Part shown: piece by piece, positions 17,717 to 27,787 of the stretch
Layout of the letters: every line of letters starts with the position of its first letter
How positions within the stretch are numbered: the stretch's first letter is position 1
NCBI GenBank assembly: GCA_017592775.1
Contig: JAGFNJ010000019.1
Coordinates: 1 to 64,000, forward strand
Direction of reading: 5' to 3'
Length of the DNA stretch: 64,000 nt
From: Candidatus Accumulibacter conexus
GTDB lineage: Bacteria; Pseudomonadota; Gammaproteobacteria; Burkholderiales; Rhodocyclaceae
Program-made: the position numbers and the translations under genes
The notes under the pieces: generated by a model
Seen by the model: only the letters and a program-made list of their open reading frames with translations
The model's database searches: none
Told to the model about the DNA's origin: nothing

Positions 17717-17909
17717 GATGGATTCCTGGGGAAGTTGAATGTGGGCAACGAAGGCCGCCGGGGATCTGAAAGCAGCGGCGTCAACGCCAGTATACCGCAA
17801 GCCGCTGGCCGTCGCCGAACAAAGAATCCTGTTTGAAAACGGTGACTTGCGCGCTCCCGAGCGGGCACATGGGGGGCCGCGGCGACGCCCCGGAAGGGCA
17901 GCGTCGCGA

Positions 17910-18851
17910 CTACCGGGGTTGTTGCACGCCGATCACCGGCTGCCGTTGCCGGATACGGATGCGGACGCGCTTGCGGACCTTCTGCGGTGTCTCCTGCTGA
18001 CGGCTGACGGGACGCCTTCTGTGGCGCTGTTTGCGGGCACGCCGGCTGGCAACCAGCCACGCGATCCTGGCGACGAGCAGCAGCAAGGCGAGGACCCAGA
18101 CCAGTGGATAGGCGAGCACCTCCTTGAGCAGCTCGACGAACATGAGCGGCGGACTGACATCCTGGCTGACCGGCATCGCTGGCGCCACGCGCGCCCCGGC
18201 AACCGGCTGCCGGCGGTCGACGGTCTGGTCGACGACGGTCAGCGAGACGTCGCCATGTCCGATCGACGCTTGGCCGTCGCGGGCGCTGTAGTGAAAACCC
18301 TCGACACCGGCCACGGAGAAACTGACCTGCCCACCCGGGCCGACGCGCGCATCGGTGGTTTCGACGATCAGTTCGGCGGCCGCGTGCTGCAGGTTGTTCA
18401 GCGTCGCCAGGATATCGTCCCCTGCGGGCACCAGGCCTGTGGTGGCCGCGACTGACGCTCCGCCAGGGGGAGGGGCTGCCGGCCTCTGCCTGCCCGGCCT
18501 CGTCAACAGCATGCGCGATGCCGTGCCGGCGGGAGGAGCGGACGCGTCGGCATCCAGCGAGGGAACTGCCGGCAGCAGCAACGGGGCCGGCGACAACCAT
18601 TGCGGCGACGGCTCGTGCTCGCCGGGGGCGCTGGCAAGCTCCGGCGCAGGTGGCGAGGCCGCCTGCGCCGGCTCGGCCGGCAGCACGGCAGCGGTCAGCG
18701 GCAAGGGCGCTGCGTCGTCGGCGATGCTGTGGGCCAGTGCATCAACGCCGAGCAGCAGGAACGCTGCCACGCCGATCGGCGTCGGCCAGCGAACGCACGG
18801 TCGCGCCCCCGCTCGCCGTCCGGAAAGCCACCGAAGCCTGCCGTTCAACAT
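17910..18851 (-). CDS. Hypothetical Pro/Ala-rich protein with two membrane segments
   Basis: This 313-residue protein has no family I recognise. A hydrophobic segment at about 25-42 (TPIGVAAFLLLGVDALAH) could be a signal anchor. A long Pro/Ala-rich stretch (about 45-135) looks disordered. A more ordered part follows (DDILATLNNLQHAAAELIVET, VSFSVAGVEGFHYSARDG), then a membrane segment at about 240-265 and a very basic Arg/Lys-rich tail ending at 313. The topology suggests an envelope protein with a cytoplasmic basic tail. It lies upstream of gpmI in the same direction with a 193-bp gap, and is divergent from the P-type ATPase. Confidence 0.55.
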   Translation of the reverse strand: MLNGRLRWLSGRRAGARPCVRWPTPIGVAAFLLLGVDALAHSIADDAAPLPLTAAVLPAEPAQAASPPAPELASAPGEHEPSPQWLSPAPLLLPAVPSLDADASAPPAGTASRMLLTRPGRQRPAAPPPGGASVAATTGLVPAGDDILATLNNLQHAAAELIVETTDARVGPGGQVSFSVAGVEGFHYSARDGQASIGHGDVSLTVVDQTVDRRQPVAGARVAPAMPVSQDVSPPLMFVELLKEVLAYPLVWVLALLLLVARIAWLVASRRARKQRHRRRPVSRQQETPQKVRKRVRIRIRQRQPVIGVQQPR

Positions 18852-18992
18852 AGCAATGTCTGTCTCCAGGTTCCCCCTTGCGCCAGGGTCGGCGCGGCCT
18901 CTCCGCCGGGTTGCGCCGGCTGCCGGGGGACGAATGCTAGAATATTACAGCAACGTTGGCGCGGCACGTTTCCGCGGGAGAATCCCCTTCTG

Positions 18993-21665
18993 ATGAGCAA
19001 GTCATTGCTGCCGGATGTCGCTTGGCACTCCCTGCCGGCAGACGAAGCGGCGGCGCGCCTGACGGCCAGTTTCGAACAGGGGCTTGACGCGGCCGAAGTC
19101 GCCTGTCGCCGCTCGCAGCATGGCGAGAACCGCCTAACGCCCGCCCCGAGCCGCGGACCGATGCTGCGTTTCGCCCTGCAGTTCGTGCAGCCGCTGGTAC
19201 TGGTGCTCGTCCTTGCCGGACTGGTGACGGCCATCCTCGGTGAATGGGTTGATGCGTCCGTGATCTTTGGCGTCACCCTGGTCAACGCGGTGATCGGCTT
19301 CATCCAGGAAGGCCGTGCCGAGAGCGCGCTGGCCGCGCTTGCACGTTCGGTCATCAGCGAGGTCACGGTCCTGCGTGGGGGCTGCAAGCAGCGCCTGTCA
19401 TCGACCGAACTTGTGCCTGGCGACGTCGTTCTGCTGGCGGCGGGTGACAAGGTGCCGGCCGACCTGCGGCTGTTCCGGGCGAGGGATCTGCAAGCCATCG
19501 AAGCGGCACTGACCGGCGAGTCGACGGCCGTTGCCAAGGGTGGCGACGCGTTGCCCGAGAGCACCCTGCTCGCCGAGCGCTGCAACATGGCCTATGCCGG
19601 TACCGTCATGATCAGCGGCCAGGGAGCCGGCGTCGTCGTGGCGACCGGCGACCATACCGAAACCGGCCGCATCTCGCGGCTGATCGCCGAGACCCCTGAC
19701 CTGACGACGCCGCTGACCCGCCGCATGGCGGTCTTCAGCAACTGGCTGCTGGTCGCCATCGGACTGCTGGCCGGGCTGACCTTTGCCGTCGGCATCTGGC
19801 GGGGAGAGTCGGCCTTCGCCATGTTCATGGCAGCGGTGGCGCTGGCGGTTGGCGCGATTCCCGAAGGGCTGCCGGCGGCGATGACGATCACCCTGGCCAT
19901 CGGTGTTTCCCGCATGGCCAGGCGACGGGCGATCATTCGCAAGCTGCCGGCGGTCGAGACCCTCGGCAGCACGACGGTGATCTGTTCGGACAAGACCGGC
20001 ACCCTGACCGAGAACCAGATGACCGTGCGCGAGATCTACGCCGGCGGCGTGCGGAATGCGGTCAGCGGCAGCGGCTATTCGCCGACTGGCGCGGTCGGCG
20101 ATGGTGGCGACGTTGCCGGTGCGTTGCGCGAATGCCTGCTGGCCGGGGCGCTGTGCAACGATGCCGGCCTGAACAGGAGCAACCGCCATTGGGAGATCGT
20201 CGGCGACCCGACCGAGGGTGCGCTGCTGGTCGCTGCGCGCAAGGCGGGGCTCGACGAGCGGACCTTGCAGAAGCTGTTTCCGCGTCTGGACGAGATTCCC
20301 TTCGATTCGACACGGCAGTACATGGCGACCCTGCACGACATCGAGGGGGTGCGGGTGGCCTACTTCAAGGGGGCGCTCGAACAGTTGCTGTCGCGATCGC
20401 TGAGCATGCTCGACCGCAACGGCCGCAGCGTGCCGCTGCGCCGCGAGGAGATCGAGGGCGCTGCCGCGACGATGGCGGCGGCGGGTCTGCGGGTGCTGGC
20501 CGTCGCTCGCCTTGCCGCCGCTTCGGCAAGCGCGCTGACCGCCAGCAGTGCCGACGCCGGCCTGGAGTTCGTCGGCCTGGTGGGGATGGTAGACCCGCCG
20601 CGACCGAAGGCAATCACCGCGGTCAGGACCTGTCATGCAGCCGGCATCACAGTCAAGATGATCACCGGTGATCACGCCACCACGGCACTTTCGATCGCCC
20701 GGCAGATGGGGATCGCCCGGGCCGGCGAGACGGCGATCAGCGGTCGCGAGTTGGCGACGCTCGATGATGAAGCCTTGCGCGAAGTGGTGCGTCGGATCAA
20801 CGTCTTTGCGCGCGTCGAGCCGGCTCAGAAGCTGCGTCTGGTACGGGCGCTGCAGGCCAATGGCGAGGTGGTGGCGATGACTGGCGACGGGGTCAACGAC
20901 GCGCCAGCCCTGAAGCAGGCCGACATTGGCATTGCCATGGGCCTGGGCGGGACCGAAGTGGCCAAGGACGCTGCGGAAATGGTCCTGACCGATGACGATT
21001 TCGCTGCCATCGAGGCTGCCGTCGAGGAGGGGAGGGGTGTCTACGACAACCTGGTGAAGTTCATCACCTGGACACTGCCGACCAACTTCGGTGAGGGCCT
21101 CGTGATCGTCGCGGCGATCCTGGCCGGAGCGACGCTGCCGATCACGCCGCTGCAGATTCTCTGGATCAACATGACGACGGCGGTCTTTCTCGGTCTCATG
21201 CTGGCCTTCGAGCCGATCGAGCATGCCGTCATGCGCCGCCCGCCGCGCCCGCCAGGAACCCCGATTCTCGACGCAGCGCTCGTCTGGCGAATCGTTCTCG
21301 TCAGCCTGCTGCTGCTTGCCGGTTCCTTCGGGCTCTTCCTGCGCGAGTTGGCGCAGGGCCACTCGCTCGCCGAGGCGCGTACCGTCGCCGTCAACGTCTT
21401 TGTCGTCGTCGAGGGAATGTACCTTTTCAACTGCCGCTCACTGAAGCTCTCGGCGCTGCGGCTGGGACTCTTCTCCAACCCGGCGATCTGGTACGGCATC
21501 GTGGTGATGGCCCTGCTGCAGCTCGTACTGACCTACCTGCCGCTGATGAACCGGCTGTTCGCCACGGCGCCGATCGGCGGGCAGCAGTGGCTGGAGATCG
21601 GTGCGGTTGGCGTTGTCGCCTACGTCGTGGTGGGCATCGAGAAGCGACTGCGCGCGCTGCGCTGA
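18993..21665 (+). CDS. P-type cation-transporting ATPase (P2-like)
   Basis: This 890-residue inner-membrane pump has the N-terminal cation-ATPase domain ([13 protein letters not shown]), the actuator motif LTGEST near residue 174, [16 protein letters not shown] in M4, the phosphorylated Asp333 in [20 protein letters not shown] in the nucleotide domain and [18 protein letters not shown] in the hinge. The M4 PEGLPA is that of Ca2+/Na+-type P2 pumps. In M6 the sequence is [12 protein letters not shown], lacking the Asp of the calcium-pump N-x-x-T-D motif, so the ion is uncertain. The start ATG at 18993 is supported by family length. A single gene. Confidence 0.93.
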   Translation: MSKSLLPDVAWHSLPADEAAARLTASFEQGLDAAEVACRRSQHGENRLTPAPSRGPMLRFALQFVQPLVLVLVLAGLVTAILGEWVDASVIFGVTLVNAVIGFIQEGRAESALAALARSVISEVTVLRGGCKQRLSSTELVPGDVVLLAAGDKVPADLRLFRARDLQAIEAALTGESTAVAKGGDALPESTLLAERCNMAYAGTVMISGQGAGVVVATGDHTETGRISRLIAETPDLTTPLTRRMAVFSNWLLVAIGLLAGLTFAVGIWRGESAFAMFMAAVALAVGAIPEGLPAAMTITLAIGVSRMARRRAIIRKLPAVETLGSTTVICSDKTGTLTENQMTVREIYAGGVRNAVSGSGYSPTGAVGDGGDVAGALRECLLAGALCNDAGLNRSNRHWEIVGDPTEGALLVAARKAGLDERTLQKLFPRLDEIPFDSTRQYMATLHDIEGVRVAYFKGALEQLLSRSLSMLDRNGRSVPLRREEIEGAAATMAAAGLRVLAVARLAAASASALTASSADAGLEFVGLVGMVDPPRPKAITAVRTCHAAGITVKMITGDHATTALSIARQMGIARAGETAISGRELATLDDEALREVVRRINVFARVEPAQKLRLVRALQANGEVVAMTGDGVNDAPALKQADIGIAMGLGGTEVAKDAAEMVLTDDDFAAIEAAVEEGRGVYDNLVKFITWTLPTNFGEGLVIVAAILAGATLPITPLQILWINMTTAVFLGLMLAFEPIEHAVMRRPPRPPGTPILDAALVWRIVLVSLLLLAGSFGLFLRELAQGHSLAEARTVAVNVFVVVEGMYLFNCRSLKLSALRLGLFSNPAIWYGIVVMALLQLVLTYLPLMNRLFATAPIGGQQWLEIGAVGVVAYVVVGIEKRLRALR

Positions 21666-21894
21666 TTCGTCCGCCCGTCGCCGCCGCCTGCCTGTTTGCC
21701 GGCGCCTGTCGCGGTGCCGGGCAAGCGACATCGACGTGTCAGGACGGGCGGGCGGCGACCGGCGTGGTCGCAGACACCTTTTCTCGCCGTGGTCGCTGAA
21801 CTTCGGCCATGCCATAATGACCAAGAGCCACCGGTGCGGACGGCAGCCAGCCTCCTCCGGTTTCGCCAACCTTCATTCCCGATCAGGATCCGAC

Positions 21895-22398
21895 ATGACA
21901 AGCACAGTGACTCTGGGTGGCAAGCCCTTTCAGCTCAGTGGCAGTTTCCCGCAGCCAGGCCAGGTGGCGCCGGCGTTTTCGCTGGTCGGCAAGAACCTCG
22001 CCGACGTCACGCTGCAGAGCTTTTCTGGCCAGCGCAAGATCCTCAACATCTTCCCCAGCATCGACACGCCCACCTGCGCCACCTCGGTCCGCAAGTTCAA
22101 CCAGGAGGCGAGCGCGCTGCCGGGAGTGGCGGTGCTCTGCATTTCAGCCGATCTGCCGTTCGCCCAGAGCCGCTTCTGCGGTGCCGAAGGCCTCGACAGG
22201 GTAGTGACGCTATCGACCATGCGCGGCCGGGAGTTTCTCGTCGATTACGGCGTCGCCCTGAGCGAGGGGCCGTTGGCCGGCCTTGCAGCGCGTGCGGTGG
22301 TCGTTCTCGACACCGATGATCGCGTGCTCCACAGCCAGCTCGTCGGCGAGATAAAGGACGAGCCGGACTACGCGGCGGCGCTGCAGGCGCTTGTCTGA
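21895..22398 (+). CDS. tpx: Thiol peroxidase (atypical 2-Cys peroxiredoxin)
   Basis: The 167-residue peroxiredoxin reduces hydrogen and organic peroxides with electrons from thioredoxin. It begins [15 protein letters not shown] as Tpx does. The peroxidatic Cys is in [15 protein letters not shown] and the resolving Cys in [10 protein letters not shown], the Tpx spacing. Start at ATG 21895. Its last codons overlap the start of the IclR-type gene, so the regulator is probably translated from the same message. Confidence 0.96.
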   Translation: MTSTVTLGGKPFQLSGSFPQPGQVAPAFSLVGKNLADVTLQSFSGQRKILNIFPSIDTPTCATSVRKFNQEASALPGVAVLCISADLPFAQSRFCGAEGLDRVVTLSTMRGREFLVDYGVALSEGPLAGLAARAVVVLDTDDRVLHSQLVGEIKDEPDYAAALQALV

Positions 22399-23290
22399 CG
22401 CCGTCGGCAGCGACGTGCCCGAAGCCGAGGTCAGCGATCCCGTCCGGCAGAGCCAGGGTATCCAGTCGGTCGAGATTGGTACCCGGCTGCTGCAGGCACT
22501 GGCGAGTTGCGGTCGCTCGATGCTGTTGCGCGACCTGTCGCGCAGCGCCGGCATGCCGGCAGCCAAGGCGCGTCGCTACCTGGTCAGCTTCATGCGCATG
22601 GGTCTCGTCGAACAGGACGCCAATACGGGGCGGTACGACCTTGGCGGCTTTGCCCTCGAACTGGGACTCGCCAGCCTGGCGCGGCTGGACCCGGTGCGGC
22701 TGGCGGGGCCGCTGCTCGAAGACCTCTGCGAGCGCAGCGGCGAAACCGTCGCCCTCGCGATGTGGGGCAATCGCGGCGCCACCTGCGTCCGCTGGCTGGA
22801 GGCCGGCGGTCCGGTGACGGTGACCCTGCGCACCGGTGTCGTGCTGCCGCTGATCTCGTCAGCGACCGGACTCGCCTTTGCCGCGTTCTATCGTTCGCCT
22901 TACCTGCGCAAGATGCTCGATGCGGAGATCGAGGCGGCGGCCGCCGCGCGGCAGGCGACGCCGACAGCCTTGCGCGCCGCTCTGGCGGTGCAGCTCGACG
23001 AAATCCGGCGGCATGGCATCGCCCGCGCCGCCGGCAGCGTCACGCCCGGCGTGAACGGCTTCAGTGCGCCGGTTTTCAATCACGCGGGCCGCATGGTGGC
23101 GGCGATGACCCTGCTCGGCATCATTGGCAGTTTCGACATGGACTGGGACAGCCCGACGGCGCAACTGACGAAGGAAGCGGCGGCGGCCCTGTCGCGCAGG
23201 CTGGGACATGGTGGTTGCGAGACCAGGGCCGGCGCAGCTCCGTTGGTGAACGGCGATCCGCTGCCGGGTGGTGGTGCCGCGCGCGCCTGA
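22391..23290 (+). CDS. IclR-family transcriptional regulator
   Basis: The 299-residue protein has an N-terminal winged helix-turn-helix (about 25-85: [49 protein letters not shown]) and a C-terminal IclR effector domain (about 95-275, with [14 protein letters not shown] and [19 protein letters not shown]). These usually bind small aromatic or organic acids. The probable TTG start overlaps the tpx stop by 8 bp; an in-frame GTG at 22415 is an alternative. The effector and targets cannot be read from this context. Confidence 0.9.
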   Translation: MSDAVGSDVPEAEVSDPVRQSQGIQSVEIGTRLLQALASCGRSMLLRDLSRSAGMPAAKARRYLVSFMRMGLVEQDANTGRYDLGGFALELGLASLARLDPVRLAGPLLEDLCERSGETVALAMWGNRGATCVRWLEAGGPVTVTLRTGVVLPLISSATGLAFAAFYRSPYLRKMLDAEIEAAAAARQATPTALRAALAVQLDEIRRHGIARAAGSVTPGVNGFSAPVFNHAGRMVAAMTLLGIIGSFDMDWDSPTAQLTKEAAAALSRRLGHGGCETRAGAAPLVNGDPLPGGGAARA

Positions 23291-23540
23291 CTGCCGCGCG
23301 GGCTGTGGCGCCTGCTGCATCGCGCCTTCGATCAGCACGCCGATGCCCGGTCACCCGTGCGGCAAGGCGGCCGGCGCGCCTTGCGCCAGCCTGGCAGCCG
23401 ATTACCGCTGTCGCCTCTGGGGCAGTCCCGAACGTCCGTCGTGCTGTGCCGGGCTGCAGCCTTCGGACGAGATGTGCGGTGCCGATCGAGACGAGGCGAT
23501 CGCCTGGCTGCGGGCGCTCGAACTGGCAACCCGGCCCTGA
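23268..23540 (+). CDS. YkgJ-family cysteine-cluster protein
   Basis: The 90-residue protein has CGACCIAPSIS near the N-terminus and further Cys at HPCGK, APCAS, YRCRLW and SCCAG, the pattern of the YkgJ (CxxxCxxCC) family, which probably binds zinc or an iron-sulfur cluster. Function in the family is unknown. The start is one of three adjacent in-frame GTG codons (23268, 23271, 23274), overlapping the end of the IclR-type gene. A larger member of the same family lies at 47733. Confidence 0.82.
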   Translation: MVVPRAPDCRAGCGACCIAPSISTPMPGHPCGKAAGAPCASLAADYRCRLWGSPERPSCCAGLQPSDEMCGADRDEAIAWLRALELATRP

Positions 23541-23574
23541 GTGCTAGAATGCTCGTTTTTCTTGAAAGTCTGCT

Positions 23575-24399
23575 GTGGATCCTCTGCTGCTGCTGAAAGC
23601 CCTGATTCTCGGTATCGTCGAAGGGATCACCGAATTCCTGCCGGTGTCTTCGACCGGCCACCTGATTCTCACGGGTGATCTGCTCGGCTTCAACGACGAG
23701 CGCGGCAAGCTGTTCGAAATCGTCATCCAGTCGGGGGCGATGCTGGCGGTCTGCTGGGAGTACCGGGCAAAGATCGGCAGCGTCGTCCGCGGGCTGCCAA
23801 ATGAGCCTGCTGCGCAGCGCTTCGCGCTCAACATCCTGATCGCGTTCCTGCCGCTGGCGATCCTCGGCCTGCTGTTCGGCAAGGCGATCAAGGCGCACCT
23901 GTTCAATGCACCGGTGGTGGCAGCGGCCTTCATCATCGGTGGCCTGGTCATTCTCTGGGCCGAGCGTCGTGAGCATCGCATCCGGATCGAATCGATCGAC
24001 GATCTGTCGCCCGCCGATGCCCTCAAGCTCGGCCTGGCGCAGGCGCTGGCGCTGATTCCCGGCACCTCGCGCTCGGGGGCGACGATCATCGGTGGCCTTT
24101 TCTTCGGACTCTCACGACGGGCGGCGACCGAGTTTTCCTTCTTTCTGGCAATGCCGACGCTGATCGGCGCCAGCATCTACCAGCTCTACAAGGAACGTGC
24201 GCTGCTGTCCTTCGACGATCTGGGGATGTGGGCAGTTGGTTTCGTCGCCTCGTTCATCTCGGCGTTCTGGGCGGTGCGTGGCCTGCTGCGCTACATCAGC
24301 ACGCATGATTTCTCGATCTTCGCCTGGTACCGGATCGCCTTCGGTATCGTCGTCCTGCTCACCTGGCACTACGACCTGATTGCCTGGACGGCTGGCTGA
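23575..24399 (+). CDS. uppP: Undecaprenyl-diphosphatase
   Basis: The 274-residue BacA/UppP membrane enzyme dephosphorylates undecaprenyl diphosphate to recycle the lipid carrier for peptidoglycan and O-antigen, and gives bacitracin resistance. It has the two family motifs, [17 protein letters not shown] near the N-terminus and [13 protein letters not shown] near residue 162, plus eight or so membrane segments. GTG start at 23575; a -10-like TAGAAT lies at 23545-23550. The next gene begins 2 bp after the stop. Confidence 0.97.
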   Translation: MDPLLLLKALILGIVEGITEFLPVSSTGHLILTGDLLGFNDERGKLFEIVIQSGAMLAVCWEYRAKIGSVVRGLPNEPAAQRFALNILIAFLPLAILGLLFGKAIKAHLFNAPVVAAAFIIGGLVILWAERREHRIRIESIDDLSPADALKLGLAQALALIPGTSRSGATIIGGLFFGLSRRAATEFSFFLAMPTLIGASIYQLYKERALLSFDDLGMWAVGFVASFISAFWAVRGLLRYISTHDFSIFAWYRIAFGIVVLLTWHYDLIAWTAG

Positions 24400-24400
24400 G

Positions 24401-24976
24401 ATGGCGGCCGCATCGCGGATTCTCTACCTGCACGGCTTCTGCTCGTCGCCGGCATCGTGGAAGGCGCGCCTGCTCGGCGACTTCCTTGCCGCACGCGGCC
24501 TGGGCGATCGTTTCGCCTGCCCTGTCCTGCCGCCCGTCCCGCTGGCCGCAGTCGCCAGCGCCGAGGCCGCGCTGTCTGGCGGTGCCGGCGAGACGACACT
24601 GGTGGGGAGCTCGCTCGGCGGGTACTATGCAGCCTGGCTGGCGGAGAAGTACGGCCTGCGAGCGGTCCTGGTCAATCCGGCAGTGATGGCGCCGGAGCTT
24701 CTCGCTGGGCTGGTCGGCAAGCACAGCAATTTTCACACCGGCGAGAGCTTCGACTTCACCAACGAGCACGTCGCGCAACTGCGTCTGCTCGAAACCCCGC
24801 AGGTCACGGCGGAGCGCTATCTGCTTCTGGTCGAGACCGGCGACGAGGTTCTTGACCATCGCCAGGCTCTGGCACGCTATGCCGGCAGCCGGCAGATCGT
24901 CATCGAGGGTGGCGATCACAGCTTCCTCAGCTTTCCCCGCCTGCTGCCGCAAATCCTTGAATTCTGCCGGTTATAA
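24401..24976 (+). CDS. yqiA: YqiA-like alpha/beta-hydrolase (esterase)
   Basis: The 191-residue protein is a small alpha/beta hydrolase. It starts with RILYLHGFCSSPASWKA, has the nucleophile elbow LVGSSLGGYYAAWLAEKYG, LVNPAV, the acid region LLLVETGDEVLDHRQA and the catalytic His in EGGDHSFLSF. E. coli YqiA is an esterase of unclear physiological substrate. It begins 2 bp after uppP, and its stop overlaps the next start (TAATG), so uppP, yqiA and the RNase are coupled. Confidence 0.9.
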   Translation: MAAASRILYLHGFCSSPASWKARLLGDFLAARGLGDRFACPVLPPVPLAAVASAEAALSGGAGETTLVGSSLGGYYAAWLAEKYGLRAVLVNPAVMAPELLAGLVGKHSNFHTGESFDFTNEHVAQLRLLETPQVTAERYLLLVETGDEVLDHRQALARYAGSRQIVIEGGDHSFLSFPRLLPQILEFCRL

Positions 24977-26895
24977 TGACCCCGATGCATGTACTGTTTG
25001 AAGAAGACGGGGCTTTTAGGGCGGCCACCATCCTGGCCGACAACGACAGCTCGTTGCAGGTCGAGGCGGCATCCGGGAAGCGCAGCAAGATCAAGGCCGC
25101 CAGCGTCCTGTTGCGTTACGACGAGCCGGCGCCGGCAGTGCTGCTCGAGCAGGCCGAACTGCTGCTGCCCGGCATCGAAGCCGACTTCCTGTGGGAGTGT
25201 GTCGCTGACAGCGAGTTTCATTTCGCCGATTTTGCCGATGAGTACTTCGGTCACTCCGCCAGTGCGGTCGAAGCGGCTGCGCTCCTGCTGGCGCTGCACG
25301 CAGCACCGGTCTATTTCCACCGCAAGGGCCGCGGGCGCTTCCGCAAGGCGCCGCCGGAAATTCTCGAGGCCGCTCTTGCCGGTCTCGAGAAGAAGCGTCA
25401 GCAGGCCCTGACGATCGAGCGCATGGTGAGCCAGCTCACATCGTTCACCCTGCCGCCCGAGTTCCCGCCGCTGCTCGGACAGCTGCTCTACAAACCGGAT
25501 CGCAATCGCGGCGAGACGAAGGCACTGGAGGCCGCGTGCAGCGAGACCGGCCTCTCCGCGGCACACCTGCTGCACCGCTGTGGCGCAATTCGCTCGCCGT
25601 ACGACTATCACCTGCAGCGCTTCCTGCTCGAGCAGTTTCCGCGCGGGACAGCCTTCCCGGCCGTCGAGCCGCCGCCGCTGCCGGTGGACCTGCCGCGTGC
25701 CGACGTGCGGGCCTTCTCGATCGACGACGCGACGACGACCGAGATCGACGATGCCTTTTCACTGCAACCGCTGCCCGGCGTCGGCTGGCGGGTCGGCATC
25801 CACATCGCGGCCCCGGGTCTCGGCATCGTACCAGGCTCGCCGCTCGACGAGATCGCGCGTGCCCGGCTGTCGACCGTCTACATGCCTGGCAGCAAGTTCA
25901 CGATGCTGCCGGACGCGGTGGTGGAGCGCTACACTCTGGCGAGTGGGCGCGCGATTCCGGCGATCTCGCTCTACCTCACGGTGACGGCGGAGCTGGAGAT
26001 CGTCGGCGACGAGTCACGGCTGGAGATCGTCCCCGTCGTCGCCAACCTGCGCCATCACGACATCGAGCCGTTGTTCAACGAACAGACGCTGGCTGGCGGA
26101 CTGGCGGAGTTCCCCTTTCGCGACGAGCTGCTGACGCTCTGGCAACTGGCCAACGCCTGCGAGGGTCGGCGCGGCAAACCATCGGCGACGCCCGACAACA
26201 AGGATTTCAACTTTCGCATCAAGGGCGATCTCGGCGACGCGGAAAGCTGTCGCGTCGAGATTTCCGCGCGCCGTCGTGGCAGCCCGCTCGACAAGCTGGT
26301 CGCCGAACTGATGATCGTTGCCAACAGCACCTGGGGTGCCCTGCTGGCCAGCCGTGGGGTGGCGGCGATCTACCGTGTGCAGGGTGGCGGCAAGGTGCGC
26401 ATGAGCACCGCGCCGCAAGCGCACGAAGGACTCGGCGTCAAGCAGTATGCCTGGCTGTCGTCGCCACTGCGGCGCTACGTGGACCTGCTCAACCAGTGGC
26501 AGCTGCTCGCCTGTCTCAAGGCCGACGCGCCGCCTTTTGCCGCCCGCTCGGACGCCCTGTTTGCCGCGCTGCGCGATTTCGAGCTGACCTATGCGGCCTA
26601 CGCCGAGTTTCAGCGCGGCATGGAGCGCTACTGGTGCCTGCGCTGGTTGCGGCAGCAGGGAATCGAGCGCATTTCGGCGACCATCGGCCGTGAGAATCTG
26701 GCGCGGCTCGATGACCTGCCGCTCGTACAGCGCGTGCCGTCGGCGCCGGAACTCAAGCCGGGGCAGCGGGTCCTCCTGCAGCTCGAGTCGGTGGACTACC
26801 TGACCCTGGCCCTCGGCTGCCGCTACCTCGAAACCCTGTCACCCACGGCGACTGATGCGGCTGTGATCGAGCGTTTACCGGAGGCTGTCGATTGA
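24976..26895 (+). CDS. RNase II/R-family 3'-5' exoribonuclease (RNB domain)
   Basis: The 639-residue protein has an N-terminal region of the betaproteobacterial type (HVLFEEDGAFRAATILADN) and an RNB catalytic domain from about 235 to 530. The metal-binding Asp cluster is in FSIDDATTTEIDDAFSL. GIHIAAPGLGIVPGS, STVYMPGSKFTMLP, AELMIVANSTWGALLA and YAWLSSPLRRYVDLLNQWQL follow. It degrades single-stranded RNA processively. The C-terminal S1 domain of classical RNase II is not obvious, so it is a divergent form. An ATG six bases further in is also possible. Confidence 0.9.
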   Translation: MTPMHVLFEEDGAFRAATILADNDSSLQVEAASGKRSKIKAASVLLRYDEPAPAVLLEQAELLLPGIEADFLWECVADSEFHFADFADEYFGHSASAVEAAALLLALHAAPVYFHRKGRGRFRKAPPEILEAALAGLEKKRQQALTIERMVSQLTSFTLPPEFPPLLGQLLYKPDRNRGETKALEAACSETGLSAAHLLHRCGAIRSPYDYHLQRFLLEQFPRGTAFPAVEPPPLPVDLPRADVRAFSIDDATTTEIDDAFSLQPLPGVGWRVGIHIAAPGLGIVPGSPLDEIARARLSTVYMPGSKFTMLPDAVVERYTLASGRAIPAISLYLTVTAELEIVGDESRLEIVPVVANLRHHDIEPLFNEQTLAGGLAEFPFRDELLTLWQLANACEGRRGKPSATPDNKDFNFRIKGDLGDAESCRVEISARRRGSPLDKLVAELMIVANSTWGALLASRGVAAIYRVQGGGKVRMSTAPQAHEGLGVKQYAWLSSPLRRYVDLLNQWQLLACLKADAPPFAARSDALFAALRDFELTYAAYAEFQRGMERYWCLRWLRQQGIERISATIGRENLARLDDLPLVQRVPSAPELKPGQRVLLQLESVDYLTLALGCRYLETLSPTATDAAVIERLPEAVD

Positions 26896-26896
26896 G

Positions 26897-27787
26897 GTGA
26901 GGCAGGGATCGTTGCAGCGGTTCGATCGATGGTCGGCCAACCACCGGTTAGCGTTGGCGGTCGGGTTTTCCCTGCTGCTGCACGGTCTGCTGTTGTCGCT
27001 GCATTTCAGTTTCCCCGAGGCATCGCGTACCGTCCGGGAACGGGCGCTCGACGTCGTCCTGGTCAACCGCCGTTCGGCGCGCGCACCTGAGGAAGCGACG
27101 GTGCAGGCACAGGCCAATCTCGACAGTGGCGGCAATACCGAGCACGAGCGCCGGGCGAAGACGCCGATGCCGGCCGCACCCCGGCAGCAGCAGGGTGACG
27201 AGCTCGAACACTCGCAGAAGCGGATTCAGGCGCTCGAAGCGCATCAGCAGCGGCTGGCGGCGCAGGCGCAGAGCAGGGATTCGGTGTCACCGACGACGGC
27301 GAAGGAGGCACAGCCGGAACCGGTGCCGAATGTCAGTGGCCGTGACCTCGCCCAGAGCGCCCTGGCGATGGCGCGTCTCGAAGGCGAAATTGCCAAGGAA
27401 CTCGATGAATACAGCAAGCGGCCGCGCAAGCAGTTTCTCGGCAGCAGCGCGATGGAGTATCGCTTTGCGCAGTACTTCGAGGAGTGGCGGCAGAAGGTCG
27501 AGCGGGTCGGTACCCTCAACTACCCGGCCGAGGCGCGCGGCAAGCTCTACGGCAGCCTCGTCCTGACGGTGACGGTCAGGAGCGATGGCTCGGTCGATAC
27601 AGTCGAGATCAACCGTTCATCGGGCCACAAGGTGCTCGACGATGCGGCCCGCCGGATCGTCTTCATGGCATCGCCGTTCGCCGCCTTCCCGCCGGCCATC
27701 CGGCACGATACGGACACCCTGGTGATCACCCGCACCTGGAATTTCACCCAGCGCGACAGCCTGGAAACCAGGGCAGCCAAGCGATGA
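26897..27787 (+). CDS. TonB-like energy-transducer family protein
   Basis: This 296-residue protein has one N-terminal membrane segment (LALAVGFSLLLHGLLLSLHF), a charged, coiled-coil-prone linker (about 75-165, Gln/Glu/Arg-rich) and a C-terminal TonB domain (about 200-285: LNYPAEARGKLYGSLVLTVTVRSDGSV, SSGHKVLDDAARRIV). TonB proteins pass proton-motive force from ExbB/ExbD to outer-membrane receptors. No exbBD or receptor gene is nearby. Probable GTG start one base after the RNase stop; the stop overlaps aroE (ATGA). Confidence 0.88.
   Translation: MRQGSLQRFDRWSANHRLALAVGFSLLLHGLLLSLHFSFPEASRTVRERALDVVLVNRRSARAPEEATVQAQANLDSGGNTEHERRAKTPMPAAPRQQQGDELEHSQKRIQALEAHQQRLAAQAQSRDSVSPTTAKEAQPEPVPNVSGRDLAQSALAMARLEGEIAKELDEYSKRPRKQFLGSSAMEYRFAQYFEEWRQKVERVGTLNYPAEARGKLYGSLVLTVTVRSDGSVDTVEINRSSGHKVLDDAARRIVFMASPFAAFPPAIRHDTDTLVITRTWNFTQRDSLETRAAKR

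Noticed and set aside
19398..21362. 654-residue open frame antisense to the P-type ATPase gene
   Set aside because: Antisense shadow; low-complexity Arg/His/Gln-rich translation with no domain.
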